From positions 124,001 to 188,000 of the forward strand of contig NZ_FWXX01000004.1 in the NCBI RefSeq assembly GCF_900176475.1: a DNA stretch of 64,000 nucleotides, given 5' to 3'. Positions 53,297-63,800 of the stretch are shown in pieces. The notes beneath the pieces were generated by a model that saw only the letters and a list, made by a program, of their open reading frames with translations, had not been told where the DNA came from and did no database searches. The position numbers and the translations under genes are program-made. The first letter of the stretch is position 1. Each line of letters starts with the position of its first letter. The DNA comes from Tropicibacter naphthalenivorans (GTDB lineage Bacteria > Pseudomonadota > Alphaproteobacteria > Rhodobacterales > Rhodobacteraceae).

Positions 53297-55177
53297 TCAG
53301 CCGATCACGGCACCGTCTTCGCGCCAGACCGCCACGATCGAAGAGCGCGGCTTGCCTGCGTTGTCGGGCCACTGGCCGCCGGGGTGCTGCACACCCACAA
53401 AGGCCACCTTGCGGTCCGCCGACCAGCACAGGCCGGTCACTTCGGCGCCGTTCGGCACGGTCATAAAGCGAGCGATCTCGCCGGTGTCGGTGTTGCCCAC
53501 CAACATCTGGTTGTTGCCCATCCCGACAAAATCGCCTTCGTTCTTGTAGTCGCCGTCGGTCTGGATCCACAGCATCCCGTCGGACGAGAACGCCATGCCA
53601 TCGGGCGAGTTGAACATGTTGCCGGCGTTGACGTTGTCAGAGCCCGCATAGGCGTTGTCGTAGATCGTCGGGTTGCCCGCCATCACGTACAGATCCCAGG
53701 CAAAGCCGTCCGCCGCGTGGTTGCCGCCGTTCGGCGTCCAGCGGGCGATCTGACCGAACTTGTTGGTCTCACGCGGGTTGACTGCGTTGACCGAGGTGTC
53801 GTCGCCGCCAGCGTTCGGCTTGACGCCGCGGTTCTTGTTGTTGGTCAGCGCCACGTAGGCCTCGACCTTGGTCGGGTTGGCCGCGACCCACTCGGGGCGG
53901 TCCATGGTGGTGCCGCCGACAGCAGAGGCCGCCATACGGGTAAAGGCGAGGATTTCCGCCAGCTCCATGCCGGTGGTCGCCGGGGTCAGCGGCAGCCATT
54001 CGCCGGTCTGGTCGTCGCTGAACTTGGCCACATACAGCGTGCCGTCGTTCAGCAGGTCGCCGCCGTTGGTGCCCTCTTCCCAGACGCCGTTCGAGACAAA
54101 GCGATACAGGTACTCGCCGCGCTCATCGTCGCCCATGTAGACCACGATGCGACCATCAGAGGCCTGCACCATCTCGGCGTTTTCATGCTTGAAACGGCCC
54201 AGGGCGGTGCGCTTGATCGGGGTGCTGCCGGGGTTCGCCGGGTCGATCTCGGTCACGAAACCGTGGCGGTGCGGCTCGTTCGGTTCTGCCGAGATGTCAT
54301 AGCGGGTGTCGAACTTTTCATAGGCGTAGCGGCCTTCGCCGCCGATGCCGTAGCGCTTGTAGCCTTCGCCCTCGGGCATTTCGCCGGTGGCGCCAAAGTA
54401 GCCGTTAAAGTTCTCTTCGCAGGTCAGGTAGGTGTCCCACAGGGTCTTGCCCGAGCCACAGTTGTTCATGGTGCCCTTGACGGTGCGCCCCTCGGGGTCG
54501 GCATTCGTCTGAACCAGCGCGTGACCGGCCAGCGGGCCTTGCAGCTCCATCACGGTCTCATGGGTGATGCGGCGGTTGTAGGGGCTGTCCTTGACCACCT
54601 CAAAGCCGTTTTCGCCCTCTGCGATCTCCATGACGGTGACGCCTTGCAGGTTCTTGAGCAGGCGGACCTCGTCGGCGGTCTGCGGCACACCTTCGGAGGC
54701 GGCCGGCAGGTTGATCTTGGGGTTCACGTATTCCGAGTTCACGGCGATCAGCTGCTTGCCGTCGACTTCGAACAGCTCCATGCCGTCGGTGTTCTCGCCA
54801 AAGACCTTGTCGGACATTTCGACCGAAACGCCGGTCTCGGGGTCATAGGCGCCATCGGCCTCGGACCACAGCGCGTCCCCCCAGCGCACCAGCACCTTGT
54901 GGGCATAGCCCTCGGGAACGTGGATGGCGTGGTCGGTGGCGATGTCGATCGGCTTGAAGGCAAAGCCAGCGCCCTCGGCGCGCGCTGCGGTGGTCGAAGA
55001 CATCAGCCCCGCACCAAAGACCGTCGCCGCCGAGCCAAAGGCCAGCGCACCGCCCAGAAAGCCGCGACGCGACACGGCGCGTTCGACCACGGCGTCGAAT
55101 TGGTTGGAGGTCGGGCGCGGATCGCGGGCTTCGTCGAAATCGTCCCAGGACAGGTCGATCAGGGTCTTGTCGGCCAT
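53297..55177 (-). CDS. PhoX-family alkaline phosphatase with Tat signal
   Basis: A 626-residue secreted phosphatase that frees phosphate from organic esters and uses calcium and iron. A twin-arginine signal (VSRRGFLGGALAFGSAATVF) begins near residue 35, as usual for this family. The metal-site region CGSGKTLWDTYLTCEENFNGYFG lies near residue 240, followed by GRFKHENAEM and the propeller repeats ending SPDGMAFSSDGMLWIQTDGD. Length and order are normal. A weak Pho-box-like sequence lies about 100 bp upstream. It sits between fabB and fabA in a segment with atypical neighbours. Confidence 0.9.
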   Translation of the reverse strand: MADKTLIDLSWDDFDEARDPRPTSNQFDAVVERAVSRRGFLGGALAFGSAATVFGAGLMSSTTAARAEGAGFAFKPIDIATDHAIHVPEGYAHKVLVRWGDALWSEADGAYDPETGVSVEMSDKVFGENTDGMELFEVDGKQLIAVNSEYVNPKINLPAASEGVPQTADEVRLLKNLQGVTVMEIAEGENGFEVVKDSPYNRRITHETVMELQGPLAGHALVQTNADPEGRTVKGTMNNCGSGKTLWDTYLTCEENFNGYFGATGEMPEGEGYKRYGIGGEGRYAYEKFDTRYDISAEPNEPHRHGFVTEIDPANPGSTPIKRTALGRFKHENAEMVQASDGRIVVYMGDDERGEYLYRFVSNGVWEEGTNGGDLLNDGTLYVAKFSDDQTGEWLPLTPATTGMELAEILAFTRMAASAVGGTTMDRPEWVAANPTKVEAYVALTNNKNRGVKPNAGGDDTSVNAVNPRETNKFGQIARWTPNGGNHAADGFAWDLYVMAGNPTIYDNAYAGSDNVNAGNMFNSPDGMAFSSDGMLWIQTDGDYKNEGDFVGMGNNQMLVGNTDTGEIARFMTVPNGAEVTGLCWSADRKVAFVGVQHPGGQWPDNAGKPRSSIVAVWREDGAVIG

Positions 55178-55275
55178 AGCTTTGTCTCACTTTGCTAGAT
55201 GCGTCAGGACGCGGGCATCGGGCCCACGGCTGGGGACGATCTAGAGAGAGGCCATGACGGAAATGTATCGCTGAG

Positions 55276-55293
55276 ATTAAGGTTTTGTGACGG
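55276..55293 (-). promoter_or_regulatory. Weak Pho-box-like sequence upstream of the PhoX gene
   Basis: On the minus strand CCGTCAC-AAAA-CCTTAAT has the spacing of the PhoB target (two seven-base repeats, four bases apart). The first repeat matches well (five of seven) and the second poorly (four of seven). Confidence 0.3.
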
Positions 55294-55441
55294 TGAGGTG
55301 AGAGGGCAGCCGCACATGAAAAGAAAGAGGGCAGAAGGTAGCAAGCGTTTTGACAGAGGCTTGAACAAAACCGACAGTTGTGCTGTGCTGCCTTTAATTT
55401 CGCCCGACCAAACTTTTCTCAAATTTCGAAAGGCTAATCCC

Positions 55442-56059
55442 ATGAAAATTATTCTGGCCTCCATTCTTGCCTTATTCGCAACTACAACGCTGCCCGCCGC
55501 ACAGGAATTTGGCGAGAAATCCATCACCGATACCTTCAATATATCGGATGAAGTCCGCCTGCGTCTCCTGTGCTCTGCAGCAAAGGACGAGGGCCTTTCA
55601 GACGAAGTCGAAAGCGTGGCACAAACCATAACCTCCGCCCTACCGGGTATGGCGCAGACCTTTCTGCTCAAGGCCTTGGACGAAGCGGTCATCGTCTCTC
55701 CTGGCGAAGGATTTTGCGCGGTGATCGCCAGCAAAGGCGGTGCTTTTCTGCCCGCTTCTGCCTTGACGGCCGGGTCGATCTACTCCTCTGCCGTTAAAGG
55801 CGGAAAGATCTCGGCCACGGAAACCGACAGCAAAGCCTGCAACCTGATCGACAAGACTGGGATCTGCTGGGAGGAGGTCAAAGCCGGAAACGACGAATTG
55901 GACGGCGTAGTTGGATGTTTCGAAGCTAAACTGGACGGCAATATCCTGTCCGTCGCCGTGGCCCGCGAGGATATTGCTGATACTGTCGGCTTGACTGGAA
56001 AACTTGGACAGTCTGCAGAAACCTGCGCCGAGCGCGGGCTGGGCCTGCGCGCGCAATGA
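55442..56059 (+). CDS. Secreted protein with six cysteines, unknown function
   Basis: A 205-residue protein with a signal peptide (MKIILASILALFATTTLPAAQ). The mature part has six cysteines (44, 92, 133, 142, 159, 195), enough for three disulfides, which suits a periplasmic or extracellular site. I do not recognise a family. The gene and the 240 bp before it are less GC-rich than the surroundings. It runs against fabA and is closed by a shared terminator. The start is the ATG that opens the signal peptide, after GAAAGG. Confidence 0.7.
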   Translation: MKIILASILALFATTTLPAAQEFGEKSITDTFNISDEVRLRLLCSAAKDEGLSDEVESVAQTITSALPGMAQTFLLKALDEAVIVSPGEGFCAVIASKGGAFLPASALTAGSIYSSAVKGGKISATETDSKACNLIDKTGICWEEVKAGNDELDGVVGCFEAKLDGNILSVAVAREDIADTVGLTGKLGQSAETCAERGLGLRAQ

Positions 56060-56064
56060 AATAA

Positions 56065-56094
56065 AAAGGGCGGCCCCCATTGGCACCGCCCTTT
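56065..56094. terminator. Bidirectional terminator between the cysteine-rich protein gene and fabA
   Basis: AAAGGGCGG (56065-56073) pairs with CCGCCCTTT (56086-56094) around 12 bases, with A/T ends on both sides. It separates two converging genes. Confidence 0.8.
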
Positions 56095-56116
56095 CCAAAA
56101 GCTGGCCTGAAAAGCC

Positions 56117-56626
56117 TCAGCTCTCGCTCAGCGCGACCTTCATGTCCTTGACCTGATAGATCACCTCGCCGTCGGCCTCGACGATGCCGTCGGCCACACC
56201 CATGGTCAGGCGGCGGGTCTGGATCGCCTTGGTAAAGTCGATCTTATAGGTCAGCATCTTGCGGTCCGGGCGCACCATGCCGGTCAGTTTGACCTCACCC
56301 ACGCCCAGCGCATAGCCGCGCCCCTGCCAGCCGCGCCAGCCAAGGTTAAAGCCGGTCAGCTGCCACAGCCCATCCAGCCCCAGACAGCCGGGCATGATCG
56401 GGTTGCCGGGGAAGTGGCAGTCAAAGAACCACAGGTCCGGGGTGATGTCGAACTCTGCGATCACGTGGCCCTTGCCATGCGCGCCGCCATCGCCCGAAAT
56501 ATCGGTGATGCGGTCCATCATCAGCATGGGCGGCGCGGGCAGCTGGGCGTTGCCCGGCCCGAACAGCTCGCCTTGTGCGCATTTCAGCAGGTCTTCCTTG
56601 GTGAAGCTGGTCGGATAGTCGGCCAT
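56117..56626 (-). CDS. fabA: 3-hydroxydecanoyl-[acyl-carrier-protein] dehydratase/isomerase FabA
   Basis: A 169-residue hot-dog-fold enzyme that introduces the double bond for unsaturated fatty acid synthesis. The active-site His is in [23 protein letters not shown], and the Asp follows in the same block. In alphaproteobacteria such as Sinorhizobium the order irr-fabA-fabB-fabI is contiguous. Here fabB and fabI are displaced by 3.5 kb, so fabA probably has its own terminator. Confidence 0.97.
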   Translation of the reverse strand: MADYPTSFTKEDLLKCAQGELFGPGNAQLPAPPMLMMDRITDISGDGGAHGKGHVIAEFDITPDLWFFDCHFPGNPIMPGCLGLDGLWQLTGFNLGWRGWQGRGYALGVGEVKLTGMVRPDRKMLTYKIDFTKAIQTRRLTMGVADGIVEADGEVIYQVKDMKVALSES

Positions 56627-56824
56627 ACGCGTGATGCCCCTTTGTGCTATGGTTCTACAGGTTGTGCGTTGACAGCCCGTCTAGCACCCGCCCCGCGCGG
56701 CTTGCAAGTGTACTCGCACCGGCTGCGCCACCGCAAAACCCCGCGAAACACGGGCAAATCCAATTGAAATCACCCCGAATGGCGCTTTATATAGCATATG
56801 GAAGAGGATTTGGGCGGAGAGCAA

Positions 56825-57244
56825 ATGTCCGAGGCAATCGAACGTGGCAAGACTTGGCTGGGTCGCAGCGACCTGCGCCCGACACGTCAGCGCGTGGCGC
56901 TGGCGGCTTTGCTGGTGGGCGATGGACAGAACCGACATGTCACCGCAGAAAGCCTGTTTGCCGCTGCCAAGGACCGGGGGGAGCCGGTGTCGCTGGCGAC
57001 CGTCTACAACACGCTTAAGGCGTTTTGCGATGCGGGCCTGATGCAGGAAATCACCGTGGACGGGTCAAAGAGCTACTTTGACACCAACACCCACGACCAC
57101 CCGCATTTCTTCTGGGAAGACGACAGCAAGCTGACCGACGCCCCCGCCGAGCAGTTGGAAATCATCCGCATTCCCGACGCGCCCGAAGGGGCAGAGATCG
57201 CCTCTGTTGACGTTGTGATCCGCCTGCGCCGCAAGGCCCAGTAA
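56825..57244 (+). CDS. irr: Iron response regulator Irr (Fur family)
   Basis: A 139-residue Fur-superfamily repressor that in alphaproteobacteria senses haem and controls iron and haem genes. The winged helix (LRPTRQRVALAALLV, VSLATVYNTLKAFCDAGLMQEI) and the dimer domain with histidine cluster HDHPHFFWED mark it. The start is MSEAIER after GGAGAG; an ATG nine codons earlier is also in frame. It is divergent from fabA across about 200 bp. Confidence 0.93.
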   Translation: MSEAIERGKTWLGRSDLRPTRQRVALAALLVGDGQNRHVTAESLFAAAKDRGEPVSLATVYNTLKAFCDAGLMQEITVDGSKSYFDTNTHDHPHFFWEDDSKLTDAPAEQLEIIRIPDAPEGAEIASVDVVIRLRRKAQ

Positions 57245-57253
57245 CGCGCCCCG

Positions 57254-58351
57254 CTAGATCGTGATTTCCTGACCGGCACGCCAGACGCGGCGCAGCTGGT
57301 ACGTTTCATCCAGCCAGACAAAATCCGCAGGCGCGCCAGCGTCCAACCTGCCCCCACGCCCGATCACCGCGCCGGGGGCGCCGGTGACCATGTGCAGGGC
57401 GCGCGCCTCGGGCACGCCGATGGACAGCAGGTTGCGCACCGCCGTCGCCAAGTCCAGATCGGCCCCGGCGAGCGTCCCGTCATCAAGGGTCAGGCGCCCC
57501 TCGTGTCGGGCGACGCGCCGCCCGTCCAAGTGGAACGCGCGCGCGTCGCTGCCTGCCACGGCCATGGCGTCGCTGACCGCGAACAGCCCCTCCGGTTTGG
57601 CGGCAAGCGCGGCCTTCAGGCTAAGCGCGTCGACGTGGATCAAGTCCGCGATCACCCCGGCGCGCAGGGCGGGCGTGGCCAACGCAGCCCCTACAAGGCC
57701 CGGCGTGCGGCCGCCCATCTGGCTCATGGCGTTGAACAGATGCGTCACGCAGGTGGCCCCCGCAGCTTGGGCGGCAAGCGCCTGCGCCCCGGTACAGTCG
57801 GAATGCCCAAGCGAGACCAGCGCCCCCGCCTGCACCAGCGCCGCGATCTGATCGGGCGTGACGACCTCTGGCGCGACGGTCACCTTGAGGACGGGCAAGC
57901 GCTGCGCCGCATCACAGAGCATCGCGAGATCTTCGAGGTCCATCGGACGGACATAGGCGGCGGTGTGCGCGCCCTTGCGGGACAGCGCCAGATGCGGCCC
58001 CTCAAGGTGCAGTCCCGCGATGCCGGGGATATCGGCGCTGGCCACGGCCTCGATCGCCTGCGCCACGACCTCTCGCGGGGCGGTGATCAGCGTCGGCAGG
58101 ATCGTCGTCGCCCCAAGGCGCGCGTGGGCCTGCGCCATTCGCCCCAAGGTCTCCGCCGTGGGCGCGTCGTTGAACATCACCCCGTCGCCGCCGTTCACCT
58201 GCAGGTCGACGAAACCGGGCATCAAGATGCCGCCGTCCAAGACCACCTCGGCGCCCCCTGCCCCGCCAAAGCGGCCCTGCGTCACGGTGACCGGGCCATC
58301 TGTGAGCCGCACCCCGTCAAAGACCCGCGCGCCGGTTACCTTCAGTCCCAT
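57254..58351 (-). CDS. nagA: N-acetylglucosamine-6-phosphate deacetylase
   Basis: A 365-residue amidohydrolase that converts GlcNAc 6-phosphate to glucosamine 6-phosphate. Family marks are GFVDLQVNGGDGVMFND, the metal Glu in GLHLEGPHLA, His in VSLGHSDCTG and THLFNAMSQMGGR, and the catalytic Asp in FAVSDAM. It overlaps the end of the kinase gene by ten bases, so phosphorylation and deacetylation are coupled. The start at 58351 (GAAGG upstream) gives the normal N-terminus; the longer frame only shadows the kinase. Confidence 0.94.
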   Translation of the reverse strand: MGLKVTGARVFDGVRLTDGPVTVTQGRFGGAGGAEVVLDGGILMPGFVDLQVNGGDGVMFNDAPTAETLGRMAQAHARLGATTILPTLITAPREVVAQAIEAVASADIPGIAGLHLEGPHLALSRKGAHTAAYVRPMDLEDLAMLCDAAQRLPVLKVTVAPEVVTPDQIAALVQAGALVSLGHSDCTGAQALAAQAAGATCVTHLFNAMSQMGGRTPGLVGAALATPALRAGVIADLIHVDALSLKAALAAKPEGLFAVSDAMAVAGSDARAFHLDGRRVARHEGRLTLDDGTLAGADLDLATAVRNLLSIGVPEARALHMVTGAPGAVIGRGGRLDAGAPADFVWLDETYQLRRVWRAGQEITI

Positions 58352-59211
58352 CCTTGCCATCCTTCTGCGACCCGCTGCGCGAGGATCAACGCGCCGCTGG
58401 GGGCTGTGCTTTGCGCCGGGATGATCCCCGCACGCATGTTTTCCGGCAGATAGAGCGCATAGACCGCGCCCAGCCCGCCGGTCAGGCAGATCGGCTGGCC
58501 CGGCGACCACCCGAGGGCTGTCAGCCCCTCCGCGATATAGGCGGCCCCGCGCCGCAAAAGCGCCTCGGACGCGCGGTCGCCCTGTGCGCCGACAATCTCG
58601 GGCGCAAGCGTCGCAAAATCGCGCGGGGACGCCCCGGCGGCAAAGCCTGTCACCCCGGCGAACTCGCCATACTTGCCCCGCAGTTCGGCCAGCAAAGGAC
58701 TGTCCGCCTCTAGCCCCTGATGCGCACGCAGAGCCATGGCCAAGGCTTCGCGCCCCAGCCACGCGCCGGATGCCTCATCGCCCAACGCGAGACCATAGCC
58801 GCCAATGCACCGCTGCGCGCCCGCCACTTGCCGCGCCAGGAAAGAGCCGGTGCCGATCACCGCTACGCAGCCGTCGCCCTCGCCCAAAGCGTCCACGACC
58901 GAGGCGCGCGTGTCCTCTTCGACCACCGCCTTTGGCCAGCCCAAGGCCGCGCGAAAGCGATCCGCCATGGCGCGATCCGTCACCCCGGCCAAGCCCAGAA
59001 ACGCAGGGGCGTCCCACAGGGCAGCCTCGTCACAGCCCGCGGCCTGCGCCAAAGCCGCCACCACCGCGCGCACGGCCCGCACCGCCCCGTCAAAGTCAGA
59101 GGTTACATTCGCCCCGGCGACCTGCGCATCGACCCGCCTGCCCTGCCACAGCAGCGCGCCCCGGCAGCTCGTCCCGCCGCCGTCAATGCCAATCACCAGC
59201 CCTCGCTGCAT
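58342..59211 (-). CDS. N-acetylglucosamine kinase-like protein (BadF/BadG family)
   Basis: A 289-residue ASKHA-fold kinase. The N-terminal phosphate loop is GIDGGGTSCRGAL, the central loop is AVIGTGSFLARQ, and the adenosine loop is CLTGGLGAVYALYL. Beside nagA it most likely phosphorylates N-acetylglucosamine, perhaps from cell-wall turnover or chitin. The start was set at MQRGLVIG (59209-59211), six residues before the loop; an ATG seven codons upstream (59232) is possible. No sugar transporter or regulator gene is adjacent. Confidence 0.85.
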   Translation of the reverse strand: MQRGLVIGIDGGGTSCRGALLWQGRRVDAQVAGANVTSDFDGAVRAVRAVVAALAQAAGCDEAALWDAPAFLGLAGVTDRAMADRFRAALGWPKAVVEEDTRASVVDALGEGDGCVAVIGTGSFLARQVAGAQRCIGGYGLALGDEASGAWLGREALAMALRAHQGLEADSPLLAELRGKYGEFAGVTGFAAGASPRDFATLAPEIVGAQGDRASEALLRRGAAYIAEGLTALGWSPGQPICLTGGLGAVYALYLPENMRAGIIPAQSTAPSGALILAQRVAEGWQGWD

Positions 59212-59360
59212 TTTTCCCGCCAACATTGTCATGCGCCGCCACGCGTCTTAGCTATGTTAAGTGTTTGTAACCCAAGGCCACCTCAGTTTACCACACACCG
59301 AACACTCAGACACCACCAACCCGCCCAAGGGTTGTCAAATTGTTCAATCATATCATCCGC

Positions 59361-60092
59361 ATGACCGAAGCCTTGGAACATATTCCCACCGAGCCACCGC
59401 TAGAGATAAAGCTCTGGCGCGGCACGTCGGACAAGCTGGTGGTGGTCTTTAGCGGCGTCGGTGAGACCGCCGCAGAACCGCCCGACATCGAGTTCTTTCG
59501 CTCTGCCACCGAGGACAAGCAAAACAACGCTCTGTTCGTCAGCGACCATGACCGCACCTGGCTGAACGGTGACGGCATGGCCGAGCAGATCGTCGACGCC
59601 ATCGACCAAGCCCAAGCCGACACCGGCGCGCGCGAATTACACCTGATGGGCAATTCCATGGGCGGCACCATGGCGCTGCTGCTCAAGGACAAGGTGCCCG
59701 CCAAGACGGTGCTGTCGCTGACGCCGCAGTATTCGGTCGACCCAGAGATCATCCCCGAGGAAACCCGCTGGATGCGGTTTCGCAATCACATCAAGACCTT
59801 TCGCTATCGCGAGATCTTTTTGCGCAAGACGCCGGGACAAGAGGTGTTCATCGTGCACGGCGGCACCGAGGACGAATTGCGCCACGCCGAACGCTTTGAT
59901 GCGGTGGACGGGGTCAAGCATTTCATCCTACCTGATTACAACCACAAGCTCAGCCAGCGTCTTAAGCGCAAGGGCCAGCTGGACGCGCTGATCAGCGCCG
60001 CGCTGAACGGGCAGCCGGTTCGGTTCCGGCGCCTGATCGAACGCCACGGCGGCATGTTCATAAGGCGGTTCCGGGACAAAGCGGCGGCCTGA
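59361..60092 (+). CDS. Alpha/beta-hydrolase-fold protein of unknown function
   Basis: A 243-residue protein. The nucleophile elbow [10 protein letters not shown] contains the serine, the oxyanion region is [14 protein letters not shown], and HGGTEDE and PDYNHKLSQ are candidate sites for the acid and histidine. A basic C-terminal tail ([21 protein letters not shown]) ends it. The substrate is unknown. Neither possible start (ATG 59361, or TTG 59340 with AAGGG upstream) has a strong ribosome site. It ends 24 bp before the tRNA gene on the opposite strand. Confidence 0.75.
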   Translation: MTEALEHIPTEPPLEIKLWRGTSDKLVVVFSGVGETAAEPPDIEFFRSATEDKQNNALFVSDHDRTWLNGDGMAEQIVDAIDQAQADTGARELHLMGNSMGGTMALLLKDKVPAKTVLSLTPQYSVDPEIIPEETRWMRFRNHIKTFRYREIFLRKTPGQEVFIVHGGTEDELRHAERFDAVDGVKHFILPDYNHKLSQRLKRKGQLDALISAALNGQPVRFRRLIERHGGMFIRRFRDKAAA

Positions 60093-60115
60093 CGGCGCTG
60101 TTCTTGGCAAATCGC

Positions 60116-60201
60116 TGGTACCCGCGACCGGACTCGAACCGGTACGACCTTTCGGTCTGGAGATTTTAAGTCTCCTGTGTCTACCATTCCACCACGCGGG
60201 C
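60116..60201 (-). tRNA. tRNA-Leu (anticodon UAA)
   Basis: An 86-base gene including an encoded CCA end. The acceptor arms GCCCGCG and CGCGGGT pair with one G-U. The anticodon loop CTTAAAA sits in a GGAGA/TCTCC stem, giving UAA, which reads UUA. The long variable arm (GACCGAAAGGTC) and the T loop GGTTCGAGTCC are typical of class II tRNA-Leu. Confidence 0.95.
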
Positions 60202-60280
60202 CAGCGCGCGCAAAATAGCAAGGGTTCCGCCGGGGGAAAGGGCTTTTTTCGCCCCCGCGCAATTTCCGCGCGATTGGCCG

Positions 60281-60757
60281 TCAGGTGACTTCGGCAAAAC
60301 CCGCCTCTTTGACCGCTTCCATCGCCACAAAGGTCGAGGTCGAGGACACCCCCGGCAGGGTCGACACTTTTTCCGCCAGAACGCGCCGATAGCTGGGCAT
60401 ATCGGCGGTGCGCACCTTGAGCAGATAGTCAAAGTTCCCGGCGATCAGGTGGGCTTGCTCGATCTCGGGGATGGTCGACAGGGCGGCGTTGAACTTGGCC
60501 AGCGTCGCCTCGCGCGTGTCCACCATCCGCACCTCGACAAAGGCGACATGGTCCAGCCCCAGCCGGATCGGGTCCAGCATGGCGCGGTAGCCTTTGATGA
60601 CCCCCTCGTCTTCCAGACGGCGCAGGCGCGCTTGGGTCGGGGATTTGGACAGGCCGATGCGTTTGGCCAGCTCGGTGATCGAAATCCGCCCGTCCCCGGC
60701 CAGTTCGGTCAGAATCGCCCGGTCGAAACGGTCAAGGTCAGACTGGTCGCTTTGCAT
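60281..60757 (-). CDS. putR: Lrp/AsnC-family regulator, probable proline dehydrogenase activator PutR
   Basis: A 158-residue leucine-responsive-type regulator. The N-terminal helix-turn-helix is [31 protein letters not shown], and the RAM ligand-binding domain includes [15 protein letters not shown]. In alphaproteobacteria a gene of this type divergent from putA activates it when proline is present. That arrangement holds here, with a 110-bp intergenic region. The start at 60757 is preceded by GAGGGG; five codons more are possible. Confidence 0.9.
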   Translation of the reverse strand: MQSDQSDLDRFDRAILTELAGDGRISITELAKRIGLSKSPTQARLRRLEDEGVIKGYRAMLDPIRLGLDHVAFVEVRMVDTREATLAKFNAALSTIPEIEQAHLIAGNFDYLLKVRTADMPSYRRVLAEKVSTLPGVSSTSTFVAMEAVKEAGFAEVT

Positions 60758-60867
60758 CGCACTACCCCTCAAATGAAGTCACTTTGATAACAATATGGGG
60801 CACAAGCGGTCAATCCGCCCGGGCGAACCGCAGTACACTGGGACAAATCCCCCAGAGGTTCACCCCC

Positions 60868-63800
60868 ATGCCCAAAGACACCATGCCTGATCTTCGCGCA
60901 CAAATCGACGCTTTGACCTATGCAGACGAGGCGGAGGCACTTAGCCGCCTGCGCGACGCCGCCAATTTGACGCCAAAGGCGCGCGCCCAGATCAGCGCCA
61001 AGGCGGCGCAGTTGGTGCGCGATATTCGCGGCAGCACCCGCCCCGGCCTGATGGAGGTGTTCCTTGCGGAATACGGCCTGTCCACCGACGAAGGCATCGC
61101 GCTGATGTGTCTGGCAGAGGCGCTGCTGCGCGTGCCCGACGCCGCGACGATTGACGCCCTGATCGAGGACAAGATCGCGCCCTCCGACTGGGGCAAGCAC
61201 ATGGGGCATTCGACCTCGCCCCTCGTGAACGCCTCGACCTGGGCCTTGATGCTGACCGGCAAGGTGCTGGAGGATCATAAGCCCGGCCCGGTGGGCCACC
61301 TGCGCGGCGCGATCAAACGTCTGGGTGAGCCGGTGATCCGCACCGCCGTTGCCCGCGCCATGAAGGAAATGGGCGCGCAGTTTGTCTTGGGCGAGACCAT
61401 TGACGCCGCTATGACCCGCGGCTCGCGGATGGAGGCGCGCGGCTACACCTACAGCTACGACATGCTGGGCGAAGCCGCCCGCACCGAAGCTGACGCCCGC
61501 CGCTATCACCTGTCCTATTCGCAGGCGATCACGGCGATTGCCCGCGCGGCCAAATCGCCGGACATCCGCGACAACCCCGGCATCTCGGTCAAGCTCTCGG
61601 CCTTGCACCCGCGCTATGACGATCTGCAAGGGCAGGACGCCATCGACGCGCTTGTGCCGCGCCTGTCCAGCCTCTGCGGTCTGGCGAAAAGCGCCGGGAT
61701 CGGGCTGAACATCGACGCCGAAGAGGCGGATCGTCTGTCCCTGTCGCTGGACATCATCGAGGCCACGCTATCCAGCCCGACCTTGCGCGGGTGGGACGGG
61801 TTCGGCGTGGTGGTGCAGGCCTATGGCCAGCGCGCCGGCAAGGTGATCGACTGGCTCTATGCCTTGGCCGACCGCTTGGATCGGCGGATCATGGTCCGGC
61901 TGGTCAAGGGCGCCTATTGGGACGCCGAGATCAAGCGCGCGCAGGTCGCTGGGGTCGCGGGTTTCCCGGTGTTCACCTCCAAGGGCGCCACCGACGTCAG
62001 CTATATCGCCAACGCGCGCAAGCTGCTGTCGATGACCGACCGGATTTACCCGCAGTTCGCCACGCATAACGCCCATACGGTCGCCGCGATCCTGCATATA
62101 GCTCAGGACAAAAATGCCTTTGAGTTCCAGCGCTTGCATGGGATGGGTGAGACCTTACATGATCTGGTGCACAGCGCCGAAGGCACCCGCTGCCGCATCT
62201 ACGCGCCGGTGGGGGCGCACCGCGATTTGCTGGCCTATCTGGTGCGCCGCCTGCTGGAGAATGGCGCGAACTCGTCCTTCGTGAACCAGATCGTCGATGA
62301 GGATGTCCCGCCAGAGGTGGTGGCCGCCGATCCGTTTGAGACCGCCGCGCCGGGGAGCCTGACCGACGGCCCCGCGCTGTTCGCCCCCGAGCGGGTGAAT
62401 TCGCGCGGGTTCGACCTGCGCCACCGTCCGACCTTGGCCGCGATCAACGAGGCACGCGGGCGGTTCAACACGCACCAATGGCAGGCAGAGCCTTTGACCC
62501 GCTCGGACCTTGCCACCCCACCCGAAGCGGTCCTGAACCCCGCCCGCCCCGACGACATCGTGGGCCACGTGGCTTGGGCGACACCGGATACTGTGGCCGA
62601 GGCCGCTCGTCAGGCGCGGACGTGGCAAGCCCCCGCCGCCACCCGCGCCGAGGTCTTGAACCGCGCCGCCGACCTTTACGAGGCGCATTACGGCGAGCTT
62701 TTCGCCCTGCTGCACCGCGAGGCGGGCAAGTCCTTGCCGGATGCGGTGGCCGAATTGCGCGAGGCGGTGGATTTCCTGCGCTACTACGCCGCCCGCGCCG
62801 AAGGGGCCGCGCCCGTGGGGGTCTTTGCCTGCATCTCGCCGTGGAACTTCCCGCTGGCGATTTTCACCGGGCAGATCGCGGCGGCTCTGGCGGCGGGCAA
62901 CGCGACGTTGGCCAAACCCGCCGAGCAGACGCCGCTGGTCGCCTATCGCGCCGCGCAGCTGCTGCACGAGGCGGGCGTGCCGCGTGACGCGCTCCACCTG
63001 TTGCCCGGCGCGGGCGACGTGGGCGCGGCGCTGACCCGGCAGCCGCAGGTGGGGGGCGTGGCCTTTACCGGCTCGACCGAGACGGCGCAGATCATCCACC
63101 GCAGCATTGCCGACCATCTCGCCCCCGGGACGCCCTTTATCGCCGAGACCGGCGGGCTGAACGCGATGATCGTCGACAGCACCGCCCTGCCCGAGCAAGC
63201 CGTCCAAGCCATCGTCGAAAGCGCCTTTCAATCGGCGGGGCAGCGGTGCTCGGCCCTGCGGTGTCTGTACGTCCAAGAGGACATCGCGCCCGAGTTCCTG
63301 ACCATGCTGACCGGCGCGATGGACACGCTGGTGATGGGCGATCCGTGGCAGGTGGCCAGCGATCTTGGCCCTGTCATCGACGCCGAGGCCAAGGCCGGGA
63401 TCATGGCGCATATTGCCGCCGCCGGGCACCGCGTGCTGAAAACCTATGACGTGCCGGACGCGGGGCATTTTGTGCCGCCGACGCTGATCAAGGTGGGCGG
63501 GATTGCGGATCTCGGGCGTGAGATCTTCGGCCCGGTGCTGCATGTGGCGACCTATAAGGCGCAGGAACTGGACCGGGTGATCGAGGCGATCAATGCCACG
63601 GGATACGGGCTGACCTTTGGGCTGATGACGCGGATCGACGACCGGGTGCAGCATGTGACCGAGCGGGTCCACGCGGGCAACATCTATGTCAACCGCAACC
63701 AAATCGGCGCGATTGTCGGCAGCCAGCCCTTCGGCGGCGAAGGCCTGTCGGGCACCGGGCCCAAGGCGGGCGGGCCGCAGTATCTGGACCGGTTCCGCGC

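Noticed and set aside
53297-55177. The + strand frame of 669 codons (53189-55198) opposite PhoX
   Set aside because: It is an antisense shadow of PhoX with His/Arg/Val-rich translation and no recognisable domain.
57254-58762. A 502-codon version of nagA with a long Arg/Gly/Ala-rich N-terminus
   Set aside because: The extra 137 residues overlap the kinase gene in another frame and match no family. The internal ATG at 58351 gives the normal NagA start.
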